Positions 1 to 8,975 of a stretch of DNA of 64,000 nt are shown here, piece after piece (position 1 is the stretch's first letter; each line of letters opens with the position of its first letter). The notes under the pieces were generated by a model. The model saw only the letters and a list, made by a program, of their open reading frames with translations, ran no database searches and had not been told where the DNA came from. A program made the translations under genes and the position numbers. Source of the stretch: SH-MAG3 sp035461245 (GTDB lineage: Bacteria; Gemmatimonadota; Gemmatimonadetes; Longimicrobiales; RSA9); NCBI GenBank assembly GCA_035461245.1, contig DATHVP010000082.1, forward strand, positions 16,970-80,969, in the 5' to 3' direction.

Positions 1-2
1 TT

Positions 3-623
3 TTCCTGCGCGGGGTGGACGGCTCGCCACTGGCCGTCTCGGCGGTGACCATAACCGGCGCACTCTTCACCGGCGGCACGCTGGCGCATGCGGTGCTGCT
101 GCGGGAGCTGACGCTGCCCACGCGCTCCATGGTGCCGGGGCTGCCCGAGGCCGAGCTGGTGCCGCTCTCGCCCTGGCTGGGGCCGGCGCTGCTGCTGTTC
201 CCGCTGGTCCTGACGTGGACCAGCGATACCGCCGCCTATTTCGGCGGCCGCAGCATGGGCCGGCGCAAGCTGATCCCCGCCGTCAGCCCCGGCAAGACGG
301 TGGAGGGCGCCATTGCCGGCGTGGTGGGCACCGTAATCGTCGGCGCGCTGTACGGCCACTTCGTGTTCCACGGGCTGCTCCACCTGCCGCTGGGTGTCGG
401 CTTCGGGCTGCTGGCCGGGCTGATAATCTCGCCCGTGGCGCAGGTCGGTGACCTGGCGGAATCGCTGCTGAAACGGGAGGCCGGCGTGAAGGACTCGGGC
501 AACCTGCTGCCCGGACACGGCGGCATGCTGGATCGCTTCGACTCGCTCTTCTTCACCATTCCCGCCACGTACTGGCTGCTGGAACTCGCACTGCTGCGCA
601 TGAACGGGGGCTGGGGCGGATGA
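3..623 (+). CDS. cdsA: Phosphatidate cytidylyltransferase, 5' end outside window
   Basis: Makes CDP-diacylglycerol from phosphatidic acid and CTP, the entry step to bacterial phospholipids, in the inner membrane. The frame is open from base 3, so only the C-terminal ~206 residues are present; the first in-window GTG at 15 is not the real start. The CDP-alcohol signature is complete near 465-545: SLLKRE, VKDSG, PGHGGMLDRFD. Several hydrophobic membrane stretches precede it (for example around LLLFPLVLTW and GVVGTVIVGALYG). Its stop overlaps the dxr start (ATGA), and the order cdsA-dxr-rseP is common in bacteria. Family assignment is secure; only the N-terminus is missing. Confidence 0.95.
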   Translation, partial: FLRGVDGSPLAVSAVTITGALFTGGTLAHAVLLRELTLPTRSMVPGLPEAELVPLSPWLGPALLLFPLVLTWTSDTAAYFGGRSMGRRKLIPAVSPGKTVEGAIAGVVGTVIVGALYGHFVFHGLLHLPLGVGFGLLAGLIISPVAQVGDLAESLLKREAGVKDSGNLLPGHGGMLDRFDSLFFTIPATYWLLELALLRMNGGWGG

Positions 624-1768
624 CGGGCGTGGCGCTGCTGGGCTCCACGGGGTCCATCGGCAGGAGTGCACTGAGTGTGCTGGACCGCCACGCCGACGAG
701 TTCCGCGTCGTGGCGCTGGCGGCCAACCGCAAGGCAGGCGAACTGTCGGAGCAGGTGGCGCGGTACGCGCCGGCGCTGGCCGTCCTGGTGGATGACGATG
801 CGGCGGCGGCCAACGGCCCGCTGCACCCGTGCGTCCGGACGGGCCGCCGTGCCCTGCTGGACGCGGCGACCCACCCGGACGCGGACATCGTCATCAACGC
901 CGTGGTCGGCGCGGCGGGCCTGGAAGCGACGCTGGCGGCACTCCATGCCGGGAAACGTCTGGCGCTGGCCAACAAGGAGTCGCTGGTGGCGGGCGGGCCG
1001 CTGGTGCGGCAGGCGCTGACGGACGGTGGCGGCGAACTGATCCCGGTGGACAGTGAGCACAGCGCCATCCTCCAGTGCATCTGCGGCGTCCCGCAGCAGG
1101 CCATTCAGCGCATGATCCTGACGGCGTCCGGCGGTCCTTTCCGCTCGTTGCCCGCCCGCGAGTTACAGGCTGTGACGCGTGAGCAGGCGCTGCGCCACCC
1201 GACCTGGGACATGGGTGCGAAGATCACCATTGATTCGGCGACGCTGGCGAACAAGGCCCTCGAAGTCGTCGAGGCGCACTTCCTGTTCGACGTCGGGTAC
1301 GAGGATATCGACGTCGTCGTGCACCCCCAGTCCATCATCCATTCCATGGTGGAGTTCGCGGATGGATCCGTGCTGGCGCAGATGGGGTTCCCTACAATGG
1401 AGCTGCCCATCCTGTACGCGCTCACGCATCCGCGTCGGCTGCCCGACGCCGGCACGCGACGTTTCGATCCTGTGGCCGCCGGCAGCCTCACGTTCGAGGC
1501 GGTGGATGCCGACCGGTTCCGTGCCTTCGGCCTCGGCATCGCCGCAGGCCGGCAGGGTGGGACGGCACCGGCCGTGTTCAACGCCGCCAATGAGGTGGCG
1601 GTGGCGGCGTTCCTGGCGGGCGCCGTGTCGTTTACCGGCATTGCGGATGTCATCGAAGGCGCGCTGCTTGCCCACGATCCCGCACCGGCCGATTCGCTGG
1701 ATACCGTTCTTGCCGCGGACAGGCGCGCCCGTGAGGTCGCCGCCGGGGCTGTGAGGAAGATATGCTGA
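620..1768 (+). CDS. dxr: 1-deoxy-D-xylulose 5-phosphate reductoisomerase
   Basis: Converts 1-deoxy-D-xylulose 5-phosphate to 2-C-methyl-D-erythritol 4-phosphate with NADPH, the committed step of the MEP isoprenoid pathway, in the cytosol. At 382 residues it is normal for the family. It has the N-terminal nucleotide-binding LLGSTGSIGRS, NKESLVAGG, the metal and substrate motif DSEHSAI, the flexible-loop region ASGGPFR and HPTWDMG, and HPQSIIHSMVEF. The start overlaps cdsA by 4 nt and the stop overlaps rseP by 7 nt, so the three are almost certainly cotranscribed and translationally coupled. Confidence 0.97.
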   Translation: MTGVALLGSTGSIGRSALSVLDRHADEFRVVALAANRKAGELSEQVARYAPALAVLVDDDAAAANGPLHPCVRTGRRALLDAATHPDADIVINAVVGAAGLEATLAALHAGKRLALANKESLVAGGPLVRQALTDGGGELIPVDSEHSAILQCICGVPQQAIQRMILTASGGPFRSLPARELQAVTREQALRHPTWDMGAKITIDSATLANKALEVVEAHFLFDVGYEDIDVVVHPQSIIHSMVEFADGSVLAQMGFPTMELPILYALTHPRRLPDAGTRRFDPVAAGSLTFEAVDADRFRAFGLGIAAGRQGGTAPAVFNAANEVAVAAFLAGAVSFTGIADVIEGALLAHDPAPADSLDTVLAADRRAREVAAGAVRKIC

Positions 1769-3159
1769 CGACCATTCTTGCCACCATCGTCGTACTGGGT
1801 GTGCTCATCTTCGTGCATGAGCTCGGCCACTTCATGACCGCCAAGTGGGTGGACATCGAGGTGCCGCGCTTCTCCATCGGCTTCGGGCCGAAAGTCATCG
1901 GCTTCACGCGGGGCGAGACGGAGTACGTCATCTCCGCCCTGCCGCTGGGCGGCTATGTGAAGATGGCCGGCATGGAGGAGATGGAGCACATCGAGGGCGG
2001 GCCCGTCACCGTGAACGATACCGTGGGCGATGACGCCACCCAGCAGCGCGGGGAAGCGGCCCATCGACCCCGGGACTTCGAGTCCAAGTCGCTGGCCGCA
2101 CGGACGCTGGTCATCTCTGCCGGCGTCATCATGAACCTGCTCTTTGCCGTCGTTGCGTTCACGTTCATCGCCGGCGTCTGGGGTGTACCCGCCGACGCGG
2201 GCACCGTCCTCGGCGGTGTCACCGAGGAGCGGCTGCCGGAGGGGGCGGAGGCGCTCACCGCCGTCGAGCCCGGGTGGGACGTGGCCCGCGTCAATGACAC
2301 GGACGTCGAGAGCTGGCGCGACATGACGCTTGCGCTGACCCGCGCCCGTGCCGGCGAGACGCGCATGGAATTCCGCAATGCGCCGGCACTCACGTTCGCT
2401 CTGCCGTCGGGCGACGAGGACCGGGCATCCCTCATCGCGGCCCTGGAGCCGCGCCTGGCGACGCCCGCCGTGCTGGCGGAGGTCATGGCCAACGGTCCGG
2501 CCGCGCAGGCGGGGCTGCGCAATGGCGACCGGATCCTGGAGGCCGGCGGCACGCCCGTCGAGACCTGGCAGGAGTTCATCGCCGTCATCGAACGCAGCCC
2601 CGGCCAGCCGGTACGCCTGGCCGTTGATCGCAACGGCGAACGCTTCGCGACAACCGTGACGCCACACGACCGGGAGCTGGAGTCGGGCATCCGCGTGGGC
2701 CGCATTGACGTCGCCGTGCCGTTCCTGTCGCCGGACATGCACCTGCCCCGGGAACGACTGGGCGCCGTCGGCGCCGTGGCCCGCGGCTTCAACCAGACCT
2801 GGGAGGTCACAGCCCTCACCGTGGACTTCCTGGGCGGCATGATCACCGGCCGCCACTCCGCACGGAACGTGGGCGGCCCCATCATGATCGGCCAGATGAG
2901 CGGCCGCTTCGCCCGGGCCGGCGCTGAGGCGTTCCTGACGTTCATGGCCATCCTGTCCATCAACCTGGCCATCCTGAACCTGCTGCCCATCCCCGTCCTC
3001 GACGGCGGGCACCTGGTCTTCCTGGGTATCGAGGCCGTGCGGGGCAGGGCGCTCTCCTTCGAGCAGCGCATGAAGATGACGCAGGTGGGCTTCGTCTTCA
3101 TCATCCTGCTCATGGCCTGGGCCATCGGTAACGACCTGCTCCGGGCTATCGGCATCTGA
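1762..3159 (+). CDS. rseP: Site-2 intramembrane zinc protease RseP (M50 family)
   Basis: Membrane metalloprotease that cleaves anti-sigma factors and leftover signal peptides within the membrane. The zinc motif HELGH is at residues 19-23 inside the first membrane helix, and the second active-site motif LDGGH lies near residue 413 in NLLPIPVLDGGH. Between them is a periplasmic region with two PDZ-like segments; the second, around GPAAQAGLRNGDRIL, is the clearer one. The 465-residue length fits RseP. Its start lies inside the end of dxr. No anti-sigma factor gene is visible here, so its substrate is unknown. Confidence 0.95.
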   Translation: MLTTILATIVVLGVLIFVHELGHFMTAKWVDIEVPRFSIGFGPKVIGFTRGETEYVISALPLGGYVKMAGMEEMEHIEGGPVTVNDTVGDDATQQRGEAAHRPRDFESKSLAARTLVISAGVIMNLLFAVVAFTFIAGVWGVPADAGTVLGGVTEERLPEGAEALTAVEPGWDVARVNDTDVESWRDMTLALTRARAGETRMEFRNAPALTFALPSGDEDRASLIAALEPRLATPAVLAEVMANGPAAQAGLRNGDRILEAGGTPVETWQEFIAVIERSPGQPVRLAVDRNGERFATTVTPHDRELESGIRVGRIDVAVPFLSPDMHLPRERLGAVGAVARGFNQTWEVTALTVDFLGGMITGRHSARNVGGPIMIGQMSGRFARAGAEAFLTFMAILSINLAILNLLPIPVLDGGHLVFLGIEAVRGRALSFEQRMKMTQVGFVFIILLMAWAIGNDLLRAIGI

Positions 3160-3235
3160 ACGGTGGACTGCGGGCGTAATACGGGCGCCGTAATACGGGC
3201 GCCACAATTCGGGCGAAGTGGCGCGCTACAGCGGG
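3160..3235. other. Short convergent intergenic with degenerate direct repeat
   Basis: The gap between the converging rseP and hydrolase genes holds two near-identical copies of CGTAATACGGGCGC and a third degenerate one (about 14-nt period, roughly 3173-3216). No T-tract terminator is evident. Confidence 0.4.
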
Positions 3236-4045
3236 CTACAGCAGGACGAGCTGTTCAGGGCGGGGCGGGGCCACGGTGATGGGTTCCAGGGGCCGGTCCT
3301 GGTCGGCGACCCGGAGCGTGCCGTTGTAGCGACGACGGGCCAGCGCGCTGCCAATGACGTCAGCGGCCAGCGCGCCGTCATTGCTGTGCTCGCTCAGGTG
3401 CGCCAGCACCACGTGGGCAAGGCCGTCATGGTGCAGCTCCACGGCCAGGCCCGCGGCGGCCCGGTTCGACAGGTGCCCGTGGCTGGACGCGATACGCTGC
3501 TTCACTGACCACGGGTACGGGCTGTTCCACAGCATGGCGTCGTCGTGGTTCGCTTCCAGCACCAGCATGTGGCACCGGGACAGTTCGGCCCGCACCGCCG
3601 CCGTGGGCCGACCCAGGTCGGTGGCGATGCCCAGCTTCGCGTCCGTTGTGGTGGCCCGCACCGTCACGGCCACCGGATCAACGGCGTCATGAGCCGTCAG
3701 GAACGGGCGGATCTCCAGCTCGCCGATGCAGAACCTCTGCGACGACGCATACTCCCGTACCTCCTCGCTGCCGTTCAGCAACGAAGTGCACGCCACCTTC
3801 GTGCGCGACGTCAGGTAGAGGGGGATACCGAAGCGCCGGGCCAGGATGCCCATGCCTCGAGTATGGTCGCCATGGTCGTGCGTGATGATGATCGCCGTCA
3901 CCGACGCAGGGTCCACGTCCACCTCGAGCATACGGCGCTCCAGGCTGCGACCGCTGAACCCGGCGTCTATGAGCACGCGCACGCCGCCAGCTTCCACCAG
4001 CGTCGCATTGCCACCACTGCCACTGCCCAGGACTGTTACACGCAT
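3236..4045 (-). CDS. Metallo-beta-lactamase-fold hydrolase, YycJ/WalJ-like
   Basis: A 269-residue MBL-fold protein of the YycJ (WalJ, VicX) type, a predicted cytosolic phosphodiesterase or exonuclease. The fold begins with GSGSGGNATL, followed by the dinuclear metal motif THDHGDH at residues 55-61, a DxG-type motif in GIATDLGRP, and distal histidines in SSHGHLSNRAA and VLAHLSEHSN. In low-GC Gram-positives relatives sit with WalKR; here a receiver-domain protein lies at the head of the same gene set. It is the last gene of the minus-strand unit, 58 nt after the GlmU-like gene. Substrate is not inferable from sequence. Confidence 0.88.
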   Translation of the reverse strand: MRVTVLGSGSGGNATLVEAGGVRVLIDAGFSGRSLERRMLEVDVDPASVTAIIITHDHGDHTRGMGILARRFGIPLYLTSRTKVACTSLLNGSEEVREYASSQRFCIGELEIRPFLTAHDAVDPVAVTVRATTTDAKLGIATDLGRPTAAVRAELSRCHMLVLEANHDDAMLWNSPYPWSVKQRIASSHGHLSNRAAAGLAVELHHDGLAHVVLAHLSEHSNDGALAADVIGSALARRRYNGTLRVADQDRPLEPITVAPPRPEQLVLL

Positions 4046-4103
4046 CTCGAATGGGACTGCTCAGAAGGACCGGCTCAGGCCCGACGGGCCACCACACAAC
4101 ATA

Positions 4104-5363
4104 TCAGCCAGCGCCCCCATCCATAACCCCGGGACCCGCCCCGGACGCCTGGCCGCGCCCCAGGGCGTGGGCCCGTTCCAGCATGCCACGCATGCCGTCC
4201 GCCAGCTCCAGGCTGCGCCGCCGCATCACAGTGGCCGTCAGCTCCAGGAACTTGTCCGCCCGGAACTCCACCAGCTCCGTGCCCGTGCCCCAGCTGAAGG
4301 GCGGTACATACTTGGGTGGCATGGCCGAACCGAACAGGTTCGACCCGGCGCCCACCACCGTGCCCGTGTTCAGCAGCGAACCGATGCCCGTCTTCACGTA
4401 GTCGCCGAGCAGGCAGCCCAGCTTGATGAGCCCCGTGTCCGCCTCCCCCGCGGGCGTCCACATCCGGACCGGACCGTAATTGTTCTTCAGGTCACTGTTC
4501 GTGGTCATGGCCCCCAGGTTGACCCAGCGTCCCAGGTAGGCATGGCCCAGAAACCCATCGTGCGCCTTGTTCGAGTAGCCGAGCACCACCGTTTCCTCGA
4601 CCTCGCCGTGCAGCTTGCAGACGGGGCCCACGGAGACGGCGGTGTAGGGACCACCGAGCAGGGTGCTGCCGGGGCCGACATATGCCGGCCCGGCCAGGCG
4701 GGTGAAGGCGCGGACCGTGACGTTGTCGTCCAGCCAGATGGGCCCGTCAGCGAAATCGAAGACCACGCCCGGCTCGATGGTAACGCCGCTGCCGAGGCGG
4801 AGCTGGCCGTCCCGGTATCCGACGGTGGCGAAGTCGCGGGGCGGCGAAGGGACGGCCCCGCTGCGGGCGACGCCGTCGAAGTCACGACGGAGCTGGTCGG
4901 GGTTCTCGGCCACCAGTTCCCAGACATTGTGCAGCACGCGTCCCGAGATGGTGGCGACGTCGTCGCCCGCCGTTGGCTCGAGGAACCAGCCGTTGTCGGG
5001 CGTGTCGTAGCCCGCGGGCGCGAACCAGCCCACGACAGTGTCGTCCGCGGTGATGGCTGCCGGACGGGTCGGTGGCTGGAAACCGGCATTCCAGTCGGGG
5101 ATGAAGCGGGCGTTCAGGAACAGCCGGTCACGATCCGTGGGGATGGCTGTCGGCTCCACCACGGGCGCGGCGCCGGGCTCGGCAAAGCCGGCGAGGTGCG
5201 GAGCGGCAATGTGTCCGGCGCAGGCGGAGCCGAAGCAGCGTTCAGCCCGGGCGCGGCCGGTGAAAGCGCCGAGCATCAGTTCGCCTGCCGGCCGGGTCAG
5301 CGCGAACGGCTGCCATGCGCGGGCCGCGGCGTCATCGAACAGGTACAGCATCAGCTTGGCCAT
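4104..5363 (-). CDS. GlmU-like sugar nucleotidyltransferase / left-handed beta-helix protein
   Basis: 419 residues from the ATG whose A is the last base of the manC stop (TGATG), which is why this start was preferred to a longer upstream reading. The N-terminus (MLYLFDD, FALTRPAGELMLG) resembles the alternative GlmU-type nucleotidyltransferase domain. The C-terminal half has hexapeptide-like repeats (GSGVTIEPGVVFDF, IWLDDNVTVRAFTRLAG, AYVGPGSTLLGG) typical of left-handed beta-helix acyltransferases. NNYGPVRMW and GCLLGDYVKTGIG also fit. Likely role: activation or acetylation of a hexosamine phosphate for envelope polysaccharide, next to ManC. Exact substrate is unproven. Confidence 0.82.
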   Translation of the reverse strand: MAKLMLYLFDDAAARAWQPFALTRPAGELMLGAFTGRARAERCFGSACAGHIAAPHLAGFAEPGAAPVVEPTAIPTDRDRLFLNARFIPDWNAGFQPPTRPAAITADDTVVGWFAPAGYDTPDNGWFLEPTAGDDVATISGRVLHNVWELVAENPDQLRRDFDGVARSGAVPSPPRDFATVGYRDGQLRLGSGVTIEPGVVFDFADGPIWLDDNVTVRAFTRLAGPAYVGPGSTLLGGPYTAVSVGPVCKLHGEVEETVVLGYSNKAHDGFLGHAYLGRWVNLGAMTTNSDLKNNYGPVRMWTPAGEADTGLIKLGCLLGDYVKTGIGSLLNTGTVVGAGSNLFGSAMPPKYVPPFSWGTGTELVEFRADKFLELTATVMRRRSLELADGMRGMLERAHALGRGQASGAGPGVMDGGAG

Positions 5364-6433
5364 CACCCACCTCCACTGCGGCCGTCCCGGGGCAGCTCCT
5401 CCAGCAGCCGCTTCAGGTCGGGCGTCCTGTCCCGGGGCGCCACGAAAGTGACGCCATTGGCATGGACGACCACCATGTCGTGCGCGCCGAATACGACGAC
5501 CCGGCCGTCCTCGGACCAGCCGATGCACCGCTCGGCGTCAACAAAGCTGACATCGCCCACGGCTACGTTGCCGGCCCCGTCCGCTGCGCGGGTCCGGCCG
5601 ACGGCGTCCCAGGCGCCCACGTCGTCCCAGTCGAAGTCAGTCCGCAGCACGGCGACGCGGTCACTGCGCTCCAGCAGCCCCTCGTCAATGGACAGGGTCG
5701 GCGTAGCGTTGAAGTAGCCGGCGACATCGCCGTCATCCAGCAGCTGAAAGTGCTCGGCCACCTCCGGCGTGTGGCGCAGGAGTTCGTCCAGGAGCAGCTG
5801 CGCAGGCCAGATGAAGATGCCCGTGTTCCACAGGCAACCGTCGGCGATGTACCGCTCTGCTGTCGCCCGATCCGGTTTCTCGACGAAGCGGGCCACGACC
5901 CGCGCGCTGCCGTCATCCGCCAGCGGTTCGCCCGGCGCAATGTAGCCGTAGCCCGTGTCCGGCCGCGTCGGCCGTGCCCCCAGCGTGAACAGGCGGCCAT
6001 GTTCACGGGACAGGTTCGCGGCACGGGCGAGCACGCTGCGGAACGCGGCAGCCGGCTCGATGACATGGTCCGAGTGCAGGGACAGCATCATGGCGTCCGG
6101 GTCCTGGCGGACGAGTTCATGGGCAGCCCAGGCCAGGACCGGTGCCGTGCCACGGGCCCGGGGCTCCAGCAGCAGGGCCGACCCGTTCAGCATGGGTGTA
6201 GCGGACAGGATGGGCGCGGCCAGCGCCTCACCGGTGAGGATCCTGACCCGCTCGGCGGGTACCAGGGGCAGGATCCGCTCCACGGTCTGGCGGATCAGCG
6301 GCGCGTCGCCGGCCAGGGGCAATAACTGCTTGGGCCGACTCGGGGTGGACACGGGCCAGAAACGGGAGCCGATGCCACCGGCCAGGATCACGGCCCAGAG
6401 GTGGGCCGTGTCGTCAGTCGGTGAAGATCTCAT
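5363..6433 (-). CDS. manC: Mannose-1-phosphate guanylyltransferase
   Basis: Forms GDP-mannose from mannose 1-phosphate and GTP, a donor for mannosylated glycans and a precursor of GDP-fucose. Motifs: the pyrophosphorylase loop LAGGIGSRFWPVS followed by RPKQLLPL, the metal Asp in LHSDHVI, DTGYGYI, FVEKPDR, WNTGIFIW and DWDDVGAW. At 356 residues it is the short form without the phosphomannose isomerase fusion. Its start overlaps the end of the response-regulator gene by 20 nt, and its stop overlaps the GlmU-like start by 1 nt. Confidence 0.93.
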   Translation of the reverse strand: MRSSPTDDTAHLWAVILAGGIGSRFWPVSTPSRPKQLLPLAGDAPLIRQTVERILPLVPAERVRILTGEALAAPILSATPMLNGSALLLEPRARGTAPVLAWAAHELVRQDPDAMMLSLHSDHVIEPAAAFRSVLARAANLSREHGRLFTLGARPTRPDTGYGYIAPGEPLADDGSARVVARFVEKPDRATAERYIADGCLWNTGIFIWPAQLLLDELLRHTPEVAEHFQLLDDGDVAGYFNATPTLSIDEGLLERSDRVAVLRTDFDWDDVGAWDAVGRTRAADGAGNVAVGDVSFVDAERCIGWSEDGRVVVFGAHDMVVVHANGVTFVAPRDRTPDLKRLLEELPRDGRSGGG

Positions 6434-6803
6434 CGATGCGAGCCAGCAGCTTCTTCGGGCTGAACGGCTTGGTGAGGAAATCGCTGGCGCCGAGGGATTC
6501 GGCCTTTTCCCGGTCCGTGGACTGGCCCTTGCCCGTGAGCATGATGACAGGTGTCTCGGACCGGTGCGGGATCTCCCGGAGCCGGGCCAGCACCTCGAAC
6601 CCGTTCATGTCGGGCATCATGATGTCCAGCAGGATGAGGTGAACGGGGTCGTCAGTGCGGAGCCGGTCCAGTGCGGCGGCGCCGTCCTGGCACACGTCAA
6701 CGGCGTAGGGCGAGCCTTCCAGCTTGAGCTGGATGATCCGGCCAATGTAGGGCTCGTCGTCAACGACAAGAATATTGCGCCGTTCGTCGGCAGTCGGGGC
6801 CAT
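6414..6803 (-). CDS. Stand-alone CheY-like response regulator receiver
   Basis: 129 residues containing only a receiver domain. Acidic pocket D15-D16-E17, phospho-acceptor D60 (LLDIMMPDMNG), T90 (MLTGKG) and K112 (TKPFSPKKL) are all present, so it should be phosphorylatable. There is no DNA-binding or enzymatic output domain, so it must act through a partner. It heads the minus-strand unit with manC and the sugar enzyme. Linkage to polysaccharide synthesis is suggested by position only, and no histidine kinase is encoded nearby. Confidence 0.92.
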   Translation of the reverse strand: MAPTADERRNILVVDDEPYIGRIIQLKLEGSPYAVDVCQDGAAALDRLRTDDPVHLILLDIMMPDMNGFEVLARLREIPHRSETPVIMLTGKGQSTDREKAESLGASDFLTKPFSPKKLLARIDEIFTD

Positions 6804-7028
6804 GTGCTACTGGGCTGGTGAGCGACATACGTTTGGCGGCAATGGGTGCCAGATTCGTGCCCCCCGGCACGTCCTGACGGAGGGCGTGGCCGCCACGCCC
6901 TGCGGCCGCAGTGGCCGGTCCGGGCGGGTCGAAGAGTAGCTGCGGCGCCGTCGGCAAGTCAATGCGACGGCGTGCTTTCTCACCTTGACACCATGCCTCG
7001 GCTACGGGTAACCTTCGCATTCTGACTG
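6804..7028. other. Divergent intergenic region
   Basis: Separates the minus-strand response regulator unit from the plus-strand lipoprotein-serS unit. It contains a G/C-rich stretch (GGCGTGGCCGCCACGCC, a strong stem) around 6880-6900 and a TTGACA at 6985-6990, 44 nt before the lipoprotein start. No ORF or RNA gene is seen. Confidence 0.5.
6985..7014 (+). promoter_or_regulatory. Candidate sigma-70 promoter for lipoprotein-serS unit
   Basis: Perfect -35 TTGACA (6985-6990), 18-nt spacer, weak -10 TAACCT (7009-7014). The gene begins at 7029, giving a very short leader. The -10 is only 3/6, so this is tentative. Confidence 0.35.
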
Positions 7029-7625
7029 ATGATGATTCCAGCGACGACAGGCAGTTCCGTGCATAGACTCCTACGATACATTCCGCTGGCGGCGGTTCTT
7101 GTGCTTGCTGCCTGTGACGATCCGTTCGGGCCACAGCCGTGGAACCCGAACCCGGTGGAGATCACGCTGTACTCGGCGTCGCGGCCGGCGTACATCGGGT
7201 TGGTCAGCGCCCTGGACCTGGCCACGGACCCGGTGGGCACCATCGCCATTGAGGCGCCGGGCGCCACGGGCCAGTGGGACGTGGTGCTCGTGGATGGGCC
7301 GGGTGGCCTGTCACTGGCACCGGCGTCCTCGTTTGAAGGCCTGAGCTCCATGGCGGCCATAGCCACCCTGGAGGGGCAGGCGTTCATTGATGTGGAGGAG
7401 GCGCCCCGGGAATCCGCTGCGTACTCCACGGAGCCGGTGCTGTTGCGTACGGACGTGATCTACATCATCCGGTCACGGCGCGCGCCCTGTGGCTTCACCA
7501 CCGGCCCGCGTTACGCCAAGGTGCAACCCATCGAGATAGACGAGGAGCAGGGCATCTTCCGGTTTGCCATCCTGCGCAACCCGTTCTGTGACGACCGCGC
7601 CCTGGTACCGCCGCCGGCGAACTAG
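7029..7625 (+). CDS. Predicted lipoprotein of unknown function
   Basis: 198 residues. An N-terminal charged and hydrophobic segment ends in the lipobox LAAC (Cys29), so the mature protein should be lipid-anchored. The body is beta-rich with no domain I recognise; two C-terminal cysteines (APCGFTTG and RNPFCDD) may form a disulfide. Its TAG stop is followed immediately by the serS ATG, so the two are cotranscribed. A lipoprotein fused to a synthetase operon has no obvious functional logic. Alternative downstream starts would remove part of the signal. Confidence 0.75.
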   Translation: MMIPATTGSSVHRLLRYIPLAAVLVLAACDDPFGPQPWNPNPVEITLYSASRPAYIGLVSALDLATDPVGTIAIEAPGATGQWDVVLVDGPGGLSLAPASSFEGLSSMAAIATLEGQAFIDVEEAPRESAAYSTEPVLLRTDVIYIIRSRRAPCGFTTGPRYAKVQPIEIDEEQGIFRFAILRNPFCDDRALVPPPAN

Positions 7626-8909
7626 ATGCTGGACCTGAAACTCATCCGGGACGATCCGGCGGGCATCCGGGAACGGCTGGCGGTGCGCGGCAGGGCGGAG
7701 TACGACGCCGCGCTGGACGAGCTGCTGGGGCTGGACGAACGTCGTCGCGCCTTCGTCAGTGAGGTGGACGGGCTGCGGGCCCGGCGTAACGAGGTCTCGC
7801 CTGAGGTCGGCCGCCTGAAGAAGGCCGGCCGGCACGACGAGGCGGAGCCGCTGGTGCTGGAGATGCGCGAGCTGGGCGAGCGGATGAGCGGGCTGGAGGC
7901 GGAGCAGAACCTTGTCGAGGCCCGGGTCCGCGAACTGCTGCTGAGCATACCGAACCTGCCGGAGCAGGCGGTGCCCGCGGGTGGTGAAGATGCCAACGTC
8001 GTCGTCCGGGAATGGGGCGACGAGGTGCGGCAGGACTTCGTGCCGATGCCTCACTGGGACCTGGGCGAGAAGCTTGGCATCCTGGACCTGCCCCGGGGCA
8101 CTAAGATCGCCGGCAGCGGGTTCCCGCTCTACGTCGGCATGGGTGCGCGGCTCGAGCGTGCGCTCATCAACCTGATGCTGGACATGCACGTGCGGGAGCA
8201 CGGCTACACGGAGGTTGCCCCGCCGTTCGTGGTAAACGAGACGGCCGCCCTGGGCACCGGCCACCTGCCGAAGTATGCCGATGAGATGTACTTCATCGGC
8301 GAGGACCGGCTGTACCTGATCCCGACGGCGGAACTGCCGGTGACGAACCTGCACGCCGGCGAGCTGATGGAGCATGACGCGCTGCCGAAGCGGTACGTGG
8401 CGTATACACCGTGTTTCCGCCGGGAGGCGGGCTCCCACGGCAAGGACACGCGCGGCATCCTGCGCGTGCACCAGTTCGACAAGGTCGAACTCATGCGCTT
8501 CGAGCGGCCTGAGGCATCGCGGGCAGCGCTGGACGAGCTGACTGCCCACGCGGAGGCCGTGCTGCAGCGTCTCGGCCTGCGCTATCGCGTGCTGCTGCTG
8601 GCCGGCGGCGATCTCGGCTTCGCCAACGCGCAGACATACGACCTGGAGGTCTGGGCGCCGGGTGTCGGACGCTGGCTGGAGGTGTCGAGCTGCTCCCTGT
8701 ACAACGACTACCAGGCCCGCCGGGCGAACATCCGGTTCCGGCCGAAGCCGGGGGCGAAGCCCGAGTTCGCCCACACGCTCAACGGCTCGGGGCTGGGCCT
8801 GCCGCGCACCCTCATTGCCGTGCTGGAGACGTACCAGCAGGCGGACGGCAGCATCGTCCTGCCGGAAAGCATCGCACACTATCTCGGTTCGGACCGGATC
8901 ACGGCCTGA
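7626..8909 (+). CDS. serS: Seryl-tRNA synthetase
   Basis: Charges tRNA-Ser and tRNA-Sec with serine. 427 residues. An N-terminal antiparallel coiled-coil arm spans about residues 30-100 (RRAFVSEVDGLRARRNEVS to EAEQNLVEARVREL). It is followed by the class II core: motif 2 FRREAGSHGKDTRG with HQFDKVE, and motif 3 GLGLPRTLIAVLE. The ATG directly abuts the preceding stop. If the downstream TGA-containing gene really encodes selenocysteine, this enzyme would also provide the Ser-tRNA-Sec precursor. Confidence 0.97.
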   Translation: MLDLKLIRDDPAGIRERLAVRGRAEYDAALDELLGLDERRRAFVSEVDGLRARRNEVSPEVGRLKKAGRHDEAEPLVLEMRELGERMSGLEAEQNLVEARVRELLLSIPNLPEQAVPAGGEDANVVVREWGDEVRQDFVPMPHWDLGEKLGILDLPRGTKIAGSGFPLYVGMGARLERALINLMLDMHVREHGYTEVAPPFVVNETAALGTGHLPKYADEMYFIGEDRLYLIPTAELPVTNLHAGELMEHDALPKRYVAYTPCFRREAGSHGKDTRGILRVHQFDKVELMRFERPEASRAALDELTAHAEAVLQRLGLRYRVLLLAGGDLGFANAQTYDLEVWAPGVGRWLEVSSCSLYNDYQARRANIRFRPKPGAKPEFAHTLNGSGLGLPRTLIAVLETYQQADGSIVLPESIAHYLGSDRITA

Positions 8910-8975
8910 CCGGTCACTCGCATTGGCGTGCCGGACGGCGGTGACCCGCTGCGTCGTCCGCCGCCCGGACGTATC

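Noticed and set aside
1105..3207. 700-codon open frame on the minus strand opposite dxr and rseP
   Set aside because: Low-stop shadow caused by high GC; no domain, and the plus-strand genes have complete motifs.
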